From Variovorax paradoxus B4 (GTDB lineage: Bacteria > Pseudomonadota > Gammaproteobacteria > Burkholderiales > Burkholderiaceae_C), in contig NC_022234.1 of NCBI RefSeq assembly GCF_000463015.1, positions 124,001-188,000 of the forward strand: DNA of 64,000 bases, in the 5' to 3' direction. Position 1 is the stretch's first letter. Every line of letters begins with the position of its first letter. Below, one piece after another: positions 7,877 to 16,339 of the stretch. A program made the translations under genes and the position numbers. Below the pieces are notes generated by a model. The model had not been told where the DNA came from, did no database searches, and saw only the letters and a program-made list of their open reading frames with translations.

Positions 7877-8869
7877 GTGACCCATCGCTTCCGCTTTCGC
7901 CCCATCCTGGGCGCGCCCCTGGCCGCCGCGCTCCTGACGCTGGCCGCCGCCGGCGCGCAGGCGCAGACCGTGCTCAAGATCGGCTACACGCCGGCACAGG
8001 GCTCGCACTACTGGGTGGGCGCCACCACCTTCTGTGCCGAGATCGAGAAGGGCACGCAGGCCCGCTACAAGTGCCAGCAGTTCCCGAGCTCGGCGCTCGG
8101 CGGCGAGCGCGAGCAGATCGAGGCGGTGCAGCTCGGCACGCAGGACGCGGTGATCACCTCCACCGGCCCCGTGGGCAACTTCGTGCCCGAAATCAAGGTG
8201 GTGGACATCCCCTTCCTGTTTCGCGACTACGAACACGCGCGCAAGGTGTTCGACGGCCCGATCGGCCAGGACCTGCTGACCAAGTTCGCGAGCAAGGGCC
8301 TGGTTGCACTGGCCTGGACGGAGAACGGCTTTCGCCACCTCACCAACAGCAAGCGCCCGATTCTCAAGCCCGAGGACACCAAGGGCCTGAAGGTGCGCAC
8401 CATGGAGAACAAGGTGCACATGGACGGCTACCGCACCTTCGGCATGCAGCCCACGCCCATGTCCTTCCCGGAAGTGTTCGGCGCGCTGCAGCAGGGCACG
8501 GTGGACGGGCAGGAGAACCCCATCCCCATCATCACCACGGCCAAGTTCTCGCAGGTGCAGAAGCACCTCTCGCTCACCGGCCACGTGTACTCGCCCGCGC
8601 TGCTGCTGCTCACCCCGAAGGTCTGGAACAAGCTCAGCGACGCCGACAAGAAAGTGTTTGCCGATGCCGCGCGCCTGAGCGTGGCCGCGCAGCGCAAGAA
8701 GGTCGACGAGGACGACGCCACCGGCGTGGCCCAGCTCGAGAAGGAGGGCATGCAGGTCGTGCGCAACGTCGACAAGAAGGCCTTCCAGGATGCGCTCAAG
8801 CCCGCCTACGCCGCTTATGCGAAGGAATTCGGCGCCGACAACATCAAGAAGATCCAGGACGTGCACTGA
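7877..8869 (+). CDS. dctP: TRAP transporter substrate-binding protein (DctP family)
   Basis: 330 residues, starting at GTG 7877 after GAGGAG. A signal peptide of about 29 residues ends at AGAQA-QT. The body is DctP-like, with the conserved Arg region GLKVRTMENKVHMD that contacts the ligand carboxylate and the GTVDGQENP motif. It captures an organic acid in the periplasm and hands it to the DctQ/DctM permease encoded just downstream. Given the catabolic genes around it, D-apionate or a close relative is the likely ligand (inference). A strong hairpin separates it from dctQ, as expected when the receptor must outnumber the permease. Confidence 0.92.
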   Translation: MTHRFRFRPILGAPLAAALLTLAAAGAQAQTVLKIGYTPAQGSHYWVGATTFCAEIEKGTQARYKCQQFPSSALGGEREQIEAVQLGTQDAVITSTGPVGNFVPEIKVVDIPFLFRDYEHARKVFDGPIGQDLLTKFASKGLVALAWTENGFRHLTNSKRPILKPEDTKGLKVRTMENKVHMDGYRTFGMQPTPMSFPEVFGALQQGTVDGQENPIPIITTAKFSQVQKHLSLTGHVYSPALLLLTPKVWNKLSDADKKVFADAARLSVAAQRKKVDEDDATGVAQLEKEGMQVVRNVDKKAFQDALKPAYAAYAKEFGADNIKKIQDVH

Positions 8870-8875
8870 CGCCAC

Positions 8876-8905
8876 CGGCCCCGCCGCGCCCAGCGGGCGG
8901 GGCCG
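8876..8905. promoter_or_regulatory. Strong hairpin between dctP and dctQ
   Basis: Perfect 10-bp GC-rich stem CGGCCCCGCC (8876-8885) / GGCGGGGCCG (8896-8905) with a 10-base loop, starting seven bases after the dctP stop. There is no U-tract. It probably protects the dctP message or partially attenuates transcription into the permease genes. Confidence 0.6.
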
Positions 8906-8924
8906 ACCTACGTTCGCCAACACC

Positions 8925-9437
8925 ATGCAAACATTCGAACGCTACCTGCTCGGTGCCAACCGCTGGGCGCTGATCCTCCTGCTGGCCGCCATGTCGGTGA
9001 TCATCTTCGTCAACGTGGCGCTGCGCTACCTCACCAATGCCTCGCTCGAATGGGCCGAGGAGGTCGCGCGCTACCTCATGATCTGGCTGACCTTCCTCGG
9101 CGCGGGACCCGTGCTGCGCTACGGCGGCCACATCGCCGTGGAGAACCTGCAGGACGCGCTGCCGCCCCCGGCCGCCGTGGCGCTGCGCGCGCTCGTGGCC
9201 TTGCTGCTGTTCGCCTTCTTCGGCTTCATGGTCTGGTACGGCTGGCTCTACATGGAGCGCACCATGTCCCAGCTCACGCCGGTCACGCAGATCCCGTTCG
9301 CCTACGTCTACAGCGCCATGGTGATCGGCGGCGTGCTGCTCATCGTGCACCTGCTGTTCATCGTGCGCGGCTATGCGCTGCGGCGCGAGTTCGCGGCGGA
9401 CGGCCACTTCGACGCCAACGCGAGTGCCTCGCTATGA
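8925..9437 (+). CDS. dctQ: TRAP transporter small permease (DctQ family)
   Basis: 170 residues with four predicted membrane helices. It carries the DctQ signature around EWAEEVARYLMIWLTFLGAG, the conserved W-x-E-E motif of the small TRAP subunit. It pairs with the large permease to form the membrane channel used by the receptor encoded at 7877. The start ATG 8925 is the one that gives the typical N-terminal helix. Its stop overlaps the dctM start (ATGA, 9434-9437), so the two subunits are translationally coupled. Confidence 0.92.
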   Translation: MQTFERYLLGANRWALILLLAAMSVIIFVNVALRYLTNASLEWAEEVARYLMIWLTFLGAGPVLRYGGHIAVENLQDALPPPAAVALRALVALLLFAFFGFMVWYGWLYMERTMSQLTPVTQIPFAYVYSAMVIGGVLLIVHLLFIVRGYALRREFAADGHFDANASASL

Positions 9438-10726
9438 GCGCTTCCCTCGTCCTCGTCTTCTCGGCCTGCTTCTTCCTGGCCATCGGCGTGCCGGTGGCCT
9501 TTGCGCTGGGCCTGGCCACGGCCGCCACGCTGGTGCTGGCCGAGAACTATCCGCTGATGGTGCTGCTGAAGGAAACGTTCACCGGCATGGACAGCTTTCC
9601 GCTGATGGCCGTGCCCTTCTTCATCCTCGCGGCCGAGCTCATGAGCGGCGGCTCGCTCACCGAGGTGCTGCTGCGCTTTGCCGGCCAGTTCGTCGGCCAC
9701 AAGCGCGGCGGGCTGGGCTATACCAACGTGGTGTCGCTGACCTTCTTCTCGGGCATCTCGGGCTCGGCGCTGGCCGACGCCGCGGGCCCGGGCTCGATGC
9801 TGATCAAGATGATGGACAAGGCCGGCTACGGCCGCGCCTACGCGGCAGCGCTCACGGCGTCGACCGCCATCGTCGGGCCGATCATCCCGCCGTCGATCAT
9901 CATGATCATCTACGCGCTGCAGGACGACGCGGTGTCTGTCGGCGCGCTGTTCGCGGCCGGCATCATGCCCGGCATCCTGATCGCGGTGGCCATGTGCATC
10001 GTCAACTTCCGCGTCTCGCGCCAGCGCAACTACCGCGGCGAAGGCGCGATGCCGCCGCTGGCCGAGATCCTGGCCACGACCTGGCGCGCCATTCCCGCGA
10101 TCCTGTTGCCGGTGGTGATCCTGGGCGGCATGCGCGCGGGCTGGTTCACGCCGACGGAAGCCTCCGTGGTGGCGGTGTTCTACGCGCTGGTTTGCGGCAA
10201 GTTCGTCTACCGCACGCTGGAGTGGAAGGCGCTGCCCGACATCCTCGCGCGCTCGGCGCTGCTGTCGGCCTCGGTGCTCATCATCATCGGCATGTCGGCC
10301 TCGTTCGCCTGGATACTGACCATCGAAGGCATTCCGCAGATGCTCGCCCAGTGGCTGGTCGGCATGAACCTGTCGCCGTGGATGTTCCTGCTCATCGTGA
10401 ACATCTTCCTGCTGCTGTTCGGCATCTTCATCGAGCCGCTGCCGGGCGTGATGGTGCTGGTGCCGATCCTGGCACCGGTGGCGTTCAAGCTCGGCATCGA
10501 CCCGGTGCACTTCGCAATGGTCGTGATCGTGAACCTCACGCTGGGCATGATCACGCCCCCGGTGGGGGGGCTGCTGTTCGTCACCTGCAATGTCTCGCGC
10601 GTGCCGATGGCGCAGCTGGTGCGCGAGCTCGTGCCCTTCCTCTGGGCGCACGGCGCCGTGCTGGTGCTGCTGACCTTCATGCCGATGCTGTCCACCTGGT
10701 TGCCACGCACGCTCGGATTCAAGTAG
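9434..10726 (+). CDS. dctM: TRAP transporter large permease (DctM family)
   Basis: 430 residues, about 12 hydrophobic segments. Family signatures include FSGISGSALADAAGPGS near residue 100 and PPSIIMIIYAL, both of the ion-transporter superfamily scaffold, and the C-terminal repeat with TPPVGGLLFVTCNVS. It couples Na+ flux to substrate import. It starts within the dctQ stop codon (ATGA overlap). It completes a DctP-Q-M set devoted to the following catabolic genes. Confidence 0.94.
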   Translation: MSASLVLVFSACFFLAIGVPVAFALGLATAATLVLAENYPLMVLLKETFTGMDSFPLMAVPFFILAAELMSGGSLTEVLLRFAGQFVGHKRGGLGYTNVVSLTFFSGISGSALADAAGPGSMLIKMMDKAGYGRAYAAALTASTAIVGPIIPPSIIMIIYALQDDAVSVGALFAAGIMPGILIAVAMCIVNFRVSRQRNYRGEGAMPPLAEILATTWRAIPAILLPVVILGGMRAGWFTPTEASVVAVFYALVCGKFVYRTLEWKALPDILARSALLSASVLIIIGMSASFAWILTIEGIPQMLAQWLVGMNLSPWMFLLIVNIFLLLFGIFIEPLPGVMVLVPILAPVAFKLGIDPVHFAMVVIVNLTLGMITPPVGGLLFVTCNVSRVPMAQLVRELVPFLWAHGAVLVLLTFMPMLSTWLPRTLGFK

Positions 10727-10791
10727 AGAGAAAGACACCGATCCATGGTCCTGCCCCGCCCCTTCCTCCTCCTCGAACACTGCGATTCGCC

Positions 10792-12060
10792 ATGACCGGG
10801 CTGCCCGCACTTTCCGCAGCCGACGGCCGCGTGCGCGCACGCTACTGGCTGGAAACCGGCGACAACCCCGAGCGCGCCGCCGAAGTCATCGCGGGCGAGC
10901 AGTCCAGCGGCACCTTCACGGCCGTGCCCGGCGAGACGCCCGCGCTCAAGGAGCGCTCGGGCGCGCACGTGGAGCGCGTGCACGTGCTCGGCCGCGTGGG
11001 CACGCCAAGCCTGCCCACGCGCCAGCGCGCCGCGAGCTACACGCAGTGCGTGCTCGACCTGTCGTGGCCGCTGGCGAACTTCGGCGTCTCGCTGCCCAAC
11101 CTGATGGCCACCGTGGCGGGCAACCTGTTCGAGCTGCGGCAGGTCTCGGGCCTGCGCCTGCTCGACCTGGCAGTGCCGCAGGCCTTCGTCGACGGCTGCC
11201 CCGGCCCGGCCTTCGGCATTGCGGGCACGCGCGCGCTCTCGGGCGTGGCGCGCGGCCCGCTGGTCGGCACCATCGTCAAGCCCAGCGTGGGCCTGTCGCC
11301 CGCCGAGACGGCCGAGACCGTGCGCGCACTCGTGGCCGGCGGCATCGACTTCATCAAGGACGACGAGCTGCAGGCCGACGGCCCGCACTGCCCGTTCGAC
11401 GAGCGCGTGCGCGCCGTCATGGTCGTGGTCCGCGAGGCGGCCGAGCGCACCGGGCGCAAGCCCATGGTGGCCTTCAACCTCACGGGCGAGGTCGACGAGA
11501 TGCGCCGCCGCCACGACCTGGTGCTGGCGCAGGGCGGCACCTGCGTGATGGTCAGCCTGAACTCGGTGGGCCTCGCCGGGCTGCTCGCGCTGCGCCGCCA
11601 TGCGCAATTGCCGATCCATGCGCACCGCAATGGCTGGGGCTACCTGAACCGCTGCCCCGCGCTCGGCTGGGACTTCGCGCCCTGGCAGACGCTGTGGCGC
11701 CTGGCGGGTGCCGATCACCTGCACGTGAACGGCCTGGCCAACAAGTTCAGCGAGAGCGACGAAAGCGTGATCGCCGCGGCGCGCGCCGTGCTGGCACCGC
11801 TGTCCGCGCGCAATCCCATGGCCGCGATGCCTGTTTTCAGCTCGGGCCAGACCGGGCTGCAGGCCGCGCCGACCTATGCGGCGCTCGGCACCACCGACCT
11901 CATCCATGCCGCCGGCGGCGGCATCCTCGGCCACCCGGGGGGCATCGCCGCGGGCGTGGCCGCAATGCGCCAGGCCTGGCAGGCCGCCGTGGCCGGCGTG
12001 CCGCTGACCACGCACGCGACCGCGCACGCCGAGCTCGCCCAGGCGCTCGAGGTCTGGTGA
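10792..12060 (+). CDS. oiaX: RuBisCO-like protein, probable 3-oxo-isoapionate-4-phosphate transcarboxylase/hydrolase
   Basis: 422 residues of RuBisCO large-subunit fold, but no Calvin-cycle context. Key residues are visible: K163 in GTIVKPSVGLSP, the K189-D190-D191-E192 metal/carbamate motif (DFIKDDE), and H278-R279 (HAHRN). OiaX-type RuBisCO-like proteins split 3-oxo-isoapionate 4-phosphate into 3-phosphoglycerate and glycolate. The next gene, overlapping by one base, is a DUF1537 kinase that would supply that phosphorylated substrate, and an ApnO-like enzyme begins the operon. ATG 10792 is the first start compatible with the fold. Other RuBisCO-like subfamilies (for example methionine-salvage enolase) are made unlikely by context. 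Confidence 0.8.
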   Translation: MTGLPALSAADGRVRARYWLETGDNPERAAEVIAGEQSSGTFTAVPGETPALKERSGAHVERVHVLGRVGTPSLPTRQRAASYTQCVLDLSWPLANFGVSLPNLMATVAGNLFELRQVSGLRLLDLAVPQAFVDGCPGPAFGIAGTRALSGVARGPLVGTIVKPSVGLSPAETAETVRALVAGGIDFIKDDELQADGPHCPFDERVRAVMVVVREAAERTGRKPMVAFNLTGEVDEMRRRHDLVLAQGGTCVMVSLNSVGLAGLLALRRHAQLPIHAHRNGWGYLNRCPALGWDFAPWQTLWRLAGADHLHVNGLANKFSESDESVIAAARAVLAPLSARNPMAAMPVFSSGQTGLQAAPTYAALGTTDLIHAAGGGILGHPGGIAAGVAAMRQAWQAAVAGVPLTTHATAHAELAQALEVW

Positions 12061-13424
12061 TGCAGGACGGACTGCTGCTGGCCTACTACGGCGACGACTT
12101 CACCGGGTCCACTGACGCGCTGGAGGCGCTGACCAATTCAGGCGTATCCACGGTGCTTTTCTTCGAGACGCCCGATGCGCAGATGCTTGCGCGCTTTCCC
12201 GGCGTGCGCGCCGTGGGACTGGCCGGCCAGGCGCGCAGCCGCGATCCCGCGTGGATGCGCGAGCACCTCGCGCCTGCGCTCGCCGCGCTCGCATGGCTCG
12301 GTGCGCCGGTGCTGCAGTACAAGATCTGCTCGACCTTCGACTCCTCACCCGCGATCGGCTCGATCGGCTGCGCCATCGACCTGGGCGTGCCGCTCATGCG
12401 CGGGCGCTGGTCGCCCATGGTGGTGGGTGCGCCGCGCCTGCGCCGCCACCAGGCCTTCGGCCACCTGTTCGCCGTGGCTGACGGGGAGGGCCATCGCCTG
12501 GACCGGCACCCGACCATGTCGCGCCATCCCGTCACGCCCATGCACGAGTCGGACCTTCGCATGCACCTGGGCGCGCAGACGCGGCGCGCACGCGCGCTCG
12601 TGGACTTCACGCAGCTCAAGAGCGGTGGCGCCGATGCCGCGCTGCGCGCCATCACCGAGGCGCATGCTGGCGAGGTGCCGGTGGTGCTGATCGACGTGCT
12701 CGACGAGGAGACCCTGCGAGAAGCCGGACGGCTGGTGTGGGAGCAGCGCGGCGCGGGCCTGTTCAGCGCCTCGTCCTCGGGGCTCGACGACGCACTGGCC
12801 GCGCACTGGCAGGCCAGCGGACTGCTCGCGGGCCGGCCGCCGCTGCCGCAGGCCGGCGCGGCCGACAGCGGGCTGGCCGTGGTCAGCGGCAGCTGCTCGC
12901 CCGCGACGGCCGCGCAGATCGCCTGGGCTGCCGGGCACGGTTTTGCCGCGCAGCGGCTGGACATTGCACCGCTGCTGGCCGGCGACGAGCGCGCCATCGG
13001 GCAAGTCGCCGAAGCCGCGGCCCAGGCCCTGGCGCGCGGCCACAGCCCGCTGCTGTACACCGCGCGCGGCCCCGACGACCCGGCCGTGCAGGCCTTCGAC
13101 GACAGCGCGCGCGCGGCCGGCCTCACGCGCGCCGAGGCGGCTGCGCGCACGGGCCAGGCGCTCGCGCGCGTGACGCGTGCGCTGCTCGACCGCTGCCCCG
13201 CGCTGCGCCGCGTGGTGGTGGCCGGCGGCGACAGTTCGGGCGAAGTGGCCTCGGCCCTGGGCGTGCAGGCGCTGACCATGGCCGCGCGGCTCGCGCCCGG
13301 CGCACCCCTGTGCCGGGCCGCCTCGCGCGATGCGCGGCGCGACGGGCTGGAACTCGTGCTCAAGGGCGGCCAGATGGGCGCCGAGGACTTCTTCGGCACC
13401 GCGCGCGACGGTGTGGCCAAGTGA
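12060..13424 (+). CDS. oiaK: DUF1537 acid-sugar kinase, probable 3-oxo-isoapionate kinase
   Basis: 454 residues of the four-carbon acid sugar kinase family. The N-terminal substrate domain opens LLAYYGDDFTGSTDALEAL, the D-D-F-T-G-S-T signature that binds the sugar acid. The C-terminal ATP domain carries VVVAGGDSSGEVASALG and LVLKGGQMG. OiaK phosphorylates 3-oxo-isoapionate at the 4-position. Its ATG (12060) shares a base with the oiaX stop, implying coordinated synthesis of kinase and RuBisCO-like protein. By sequence alone it could be a 3-oxo-tetronate or threonate kinase; the oiaX neighbour decides in favour of OiaK. Confidence 0.8.
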   Translation: MQDGLLLAYYGDDFTGSTDALEALTNSGVSTVLFFETPDAQMLARFPGVRAVGLAGQARSRDPAWMREHLAPALAALAWLGAPVLQYKICSTFDSSPAIGSIGCAIDLGVPLMRGRWSPMVVGAPRLRRHQAFGHLFAVADGEGHRLDRHPTMSRHPVTPMHESDLRMHLGAQTRRARALVDFTQLKSGGADAALRAITEAHAGEVPVVLIDVLDEETLREAGRLVWEQRGAGLFSASSSGLDDALAAHWQASGLLAGRPPLPQAGAADSGLAVVSGSCSPATAAQIAWAAGHGFAAQRLDIAPLLAGDERAIGQVAEAAAQALARGHSPLLYTARGPDDPAVQAFDDSARAAGLTRAEAAARTGQALARVTRALLDRCPALRRVVVAGGDSSGEVASALGVQALTMAARLAPGAPLCRAASRDARRDGLELVLKGGQMGAEDFFGTARDGVAK

Positions 13425-13484
13425 TAATGGCCTGCAGGCAGCCGCGCGGCCCCGTGCCCTTCTCCCTTTGCGAACATCCAATCC

Positions 13485-14213
13485 ATGACGGCAGTCAACC
13501 CGATCCAGAAACGCAAGCTCTACCAGGACGTGGTGGACCGGCTGATGCAGCGCATCAGCACGGGCGAGATCCGGCCCGGCGACCAGCTGCCGCCCGAGCG
13601 CGAGCTGATGGACGTGTACGGCGTGGGCCGGCCCGCGGTGCGCGAGGCGCTGCAGGCGCTGGAACACTCGGGCATCGTCGAGATCTCGCACGGCGAGCGC
13701 GCGCGGGTGGTGATTCCCACTGCGCGCGACCTGATCGCGCAGATCGCCAGCGGCACGCGGCACATGCTGCAGGCGCAGCCCGACATGCTCGAACACCTCA
13801 AGCAGGCGCGCCTGCTCCTCGAGGAAGGCACCGCGCGCATGGCGGCGCAGCTGGCCACGCCCGAGGACGTGGCGGCGCTGCGCGCGCGCATCGAGGAGCA
13901 GCGTGCCTCGCTCGTGAACATGGACGGCTTTCTTGCGCACGACATGGCTTTTCACCGCGAGATCGCGCGCATCAGCGGCAACCCGATCTTTCCCGCGGTG
14001 ATCGAGGCCGTGTTCCAGTGGGCCGGCGACTATTACCAGCCCCTGGTGCGCGCGCCCGGCGCCGAGCGGCTCACGCTGCAGGAGCACGCGCGCCTGGTCG
14101 ATGCCATCGAGGCGCACGATCCGCAGGCTGCGGTGGCGGCCGTGCGCGCGCACGTCACGCGCTCCAATGCGCTGTACCAGCGCATCGAGGAAGAAGCGCA
14201 GGTTCGGCGCTGA
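13485..14213 (+). CDS. GntR-family (FCD) transcriptional regulator
   Basis: 242 residues. A winged HTH at residues 9-75 (PPERELMDVYGVGRPAVREA) is followed by an all-helical FCD ligand domain (residues 90-230) with its metal-binding histidines, for example HDMAFHREIA. Such regulators usually repress sugar-acid catabolic operons and release DNA when the substrate binds. It lies inside the apionate-type operon after oiaK, with 60 bases between. The palindrome at 6897 is its most likely target (inference). Confidence 0.92.
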   Translation: MTAVNPIQKRKLYQDVVDRLMQRISTGEIRPGDQLPPERELMDVYGVGRPAVREALQALEHSGIVEISHGERARVVIPTARDLIAQIASGTRHMLQAQPDMLEHLKQARLLLEEGTARMAAQLATPEDVAALRARIEEQRASLVNMDGFLAHDMAFHREIARISGNPIFPAVIEAVFQWAGDYYQPLVRAPGAERLTLQEHARLVDAIEAHDPQAAVAAVRAHVTRSNALYQRIEEEAQVRR

Positions 14214-14319
14214 GCGTGCGCCGTGCCGGCGCCCGTTTCGCAGCCGCTGCGGTTTCCGTTCGTGCGCGCGGCCCGCGGCCGTGCGCGCCCGTGTGTTCCC
14301 GCTCTTCACGCAATCCACC

Positions 14320-15402
14320 ATGAACACCTACGACATTGCCACCATCGATGGCGACGGCATCGGCCCCGAGGTCTGCCAGTCGGCCGTTGCCGTGCTGCGC
14401 CACGCCTGCGGCGCGCGGCTGCACTTCACCCCCTGGCCCGGCGGTGCCGCGCACTATGCGCGGACCGGCGCCGTGCTGCCCGAGGAGACCTTCGCGGCCT
14501 GCCGCAGCGCGCACGCCATCCTGCATGGCGCGGCCGGCTTGCCCGGCATCACCTACGCCGATGGCACCGAGGTCGGCAACGACCTGCACCTGCAGCTGCG
14601 CTTCAGGCTCGACCTGTACGCCAACGTGCGCCCGATCCGCCTGTACCGCGGCGTGCGCTCGCCGCTGGCCGGCTGGGAGGCCGGCGGCATCGACTACGTC
14701 ATCGTGCGCGAGAACACCGAAGGCCTGTACGCCAGCCGCGGCGCCGGCGTGAACCTGCGCGGCGAGGTCGCCACCGACACGCTCGTGGTCACGCGCAAGG
14801 GCGTGGAACGGGTGGCGCGCTTCGCGTTCGAACTCGCCCGCCGGCGCCAGGGCGCACCGCGCGACGGCCGGCGCCGCGTGACGGTGTGCGACAAGGCCAA
14901 CATCCTGCGCAGCTATGCGTTCTTCCGCGCCATCTGCGACGAGGTGGCGCGCGGCTACGCGGACGTGGAGATCGACTACGCCTACGTCGACGCCATCACC
15001 GTGCACATGCTCAAGAAGCCCGACTTCTACGACGTGATCGTGGCCGAGAACATGTTCGGCGACATCATCTCCGACCTCGGCGCCGGCACGGTGGGCGGGC
15101 TGGGCATCGCGGCCTCGGCCGAGCTCGGCGACACGCATGGCCTGTTCCAGGGCGCGCACGGCTCGGCCCCGGACATCGCGGGACAGGACCTGGCCAGCCC
15201 CATTGCTACCATCCTCTCGGGCGCGCTGATGCTGCGCTGGCTCGGCGAGCGCCATGGCGACGACGCACTGGCGCAAGGCGCCGCGCGCGTGGAACGCGCC
15301 GTGGAGGACGTGCTGGCCGCAGGGCAGACGGTGCCGCGCGACCTCGGCGGCCAGGCGCGCTGCAGCGAGATCACGCAGGCCGTGTGCCGGCAGCTCGGCT
15401 GA
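14320..15402 (+). CDS. Isocitrate/isopropylmalate dehydrogenase family protein
   Basis: 360 residues of the beta-decarboxylating dehydrogenase family. The N-terminus IATIDGDGIGPEV binds the nucleotide loop; VRENTEGLYA and the metal-binding DIISDLGAG region are intact. Members oxidise and often decarboxylate R-malate-type 2-hydroxy acids (isopropylmalate, isocitrate, D-malate, tartrate). It is not the LeuB of leucine synthesis, which sits with leuCD. The position right after the GntR of the apionate-type operon suggests action on a sugar-acid-derived hydroxy diacid such as tartrate or D-malate. It has no role in the published D-apionate pathway. Confidence 0.85.
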   Translation: MNTYDIATIDGDGIGPEVCQSAVAVLRHACGARLHFTPWPGGAAHYARTGAVLPEETFAACRSAHAILHGAAGLPGITYADGTEVGNDLHLQLRFRLDLYANVRPIRLYRGVRSPLAGWEAGGIDYVIVRENTEGLYASRGAGVNLRGEVATDTLVVTRKGVERVARFAFELARRRQGAPRDGRRRVTVCDKANILRSYAFFRAICDEVARGYADVEIDYAYVDAITVHMLKKPDFYDVIVAENMFGDIISDLGAGTVGGLGIAASAELGDTHGLFQGAHGSAPDIAGQDLASPIATILSGALMLRWLGERHGDDALAQGAARVERAVEDVLAAGQTVPRDLGGQARCSEITQAVCRQLG

Positions 15403-15445
15403 AGGCGGTGGCATCCTCTACACATTCGCAACCCAGGAGACTTCC

Positions 15446-16318
15446 TTGAAAAAGAACATCGGCATGATCGGCATCGGCATGATGGGCCACGGCATTGCCA
15501 GCAACATCGTCAAGCACGGCTACCCGCTGGCCGTGCTCGAGCACCCGGGCAACCAGCCGCTGGACGCGCTCAAGGCCGCCGGCGCGCGCAGCTTCACGCG
15601 TGCGGCCGACCTGGCGGCGCAGTCCGACATCGTCATCCTCGTGCTCACGGGCTCGCCCCAGGTCGAGGCCGTGCTCACGGGTGAAGGCGGCGTGCTGCAG
15701 GGATTGCGCCCGGGCAGCATTGTCATCGACTGCTCCACCGCGATTCCCGCTTCCACGCTGCGCATGGCGCAGGCCGTGCAGGCCGCGGGCAGCCGCTTCC
15801 TGGACACGCCGATGACGCGCACGCCGAAGGAAGCGGCCGAAGGCCGGCTCAACCTGCTGGTGGGCGGCGATGCGGCCCTGCTCGAAGAATGCCGCCCGCT
15901 GCTGTCGTGCTTTGCCGAGAACATCCTGCACGCGGGCCCGGTGGGCGCGGGCCACGGCATGAAGCTCCTGCACAACTTCGTCTCTCTGGGCACGGTGGCG
16001 CTGATCGCCGAGGCAGCGGCCTGCGCGAGCCAGCATGGCGTGGCGCCCGAGATGTTCGTGGAGATCCTGGCCAAGGGCGGCGGCGGCGGCGTGGCGCTGG
16101 AGCGGCTGCGGCCCTATCTCACGGCCAAGGACACGTCGAGCCTGCGCTTCTCGATCGCCAACGCGAGCAAGGACCTCGGCTACTACAACACGATGGCGGG
16201 CGATGCCGGTGCGCACCGGGACATCGCGGCGGCGGTGCTGCAGACGCTGCAGCATGCGCAAAGCCTGGCGCCCGAGGGTTTGATACCCGAACTGCCGGAC
16301 CTGCTGGCCCCGCGCTGA
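15446..16318 (+). CDS. 3-hydroxyisobutyrate dehydrogenase-like NAD(P)-dependent oxidoreductase
   Basis: 290 residues, starting at TTG 15446 with a good CAGGAGA upstream. The N-terminal signature is IGMIGIGMMGHGIASN (G-x-G-x-M-G). The substrate loop is DTPMTRTPKEAAEGRLNLLVGG, and the catalytic lysine lies in GAGHGMKLLHNF. The family reduces or oxidises beta-hydroxy acids such as tartronate semialdehyde, 3-hydroxyisobutyrate or 2-hydroxymethylglutarate. In this operon a tartronate-semialdehyde or acid-sugar role would fit, for instance handling glycolate-derived carbon, but this is inference. It is the last gene of the operon and is convergent with the LysR gene. Confidence 0.86.
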   Translation: MKKNIGMIGIGMMGHGIASNIVKHGYPLAVLEHPGNQPLDALKAAGARSFTRAADLAAQSDIVILVLTGSPQVEAVLTGEGGVLQGLRPGSIVIDCSTAIPASTLRMAQAVQAAGSRFLDTPMTRTPKEAAEGRLNLLVGGDAALLEECRPLLSCFAENILHAGPVGAGHGMKLLHNFVSLGTVALIAEAAACASQHGVAPEMFVEILAKGGGGGVALERLRPYLTAKDTSSLRFSIANASKDLGYYNTMAGDAGAHRDIAAAVLQTLQHAQSLAPEGLIPELPDLLAPR

Positions 16319-16339
16319 GCGCCATCGGCCGCCCGCATT

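Noticed and set aside
9371..10840. Very long open frames antisense to the TRAP permease, and similar long frames opposite other genes
   Set aside because: High GC keeps antisense frames open; the translations are low-complexity Arg/His/Gln-rich sequence with no recognisable domain, while the opposite strand encodes clear families.
11046..12059. Upstream part of the long frame leading into the DUF1537 kinase
   Set aside because: It lies out of frame within oiaX and reads as Arg/Ala/Gly-rich noise; the kinase signature starts right at ATG 12060.
15254..15445. N-terminal extension of the 3-hydroxyisobutyrate dehydrogenase-like protein
   Set aside because: The extension overlaps the preceding gene and lacks similarity; TTG 15446 has a strong Shine-Dalgarno and gives the canonical GxGxMG start.
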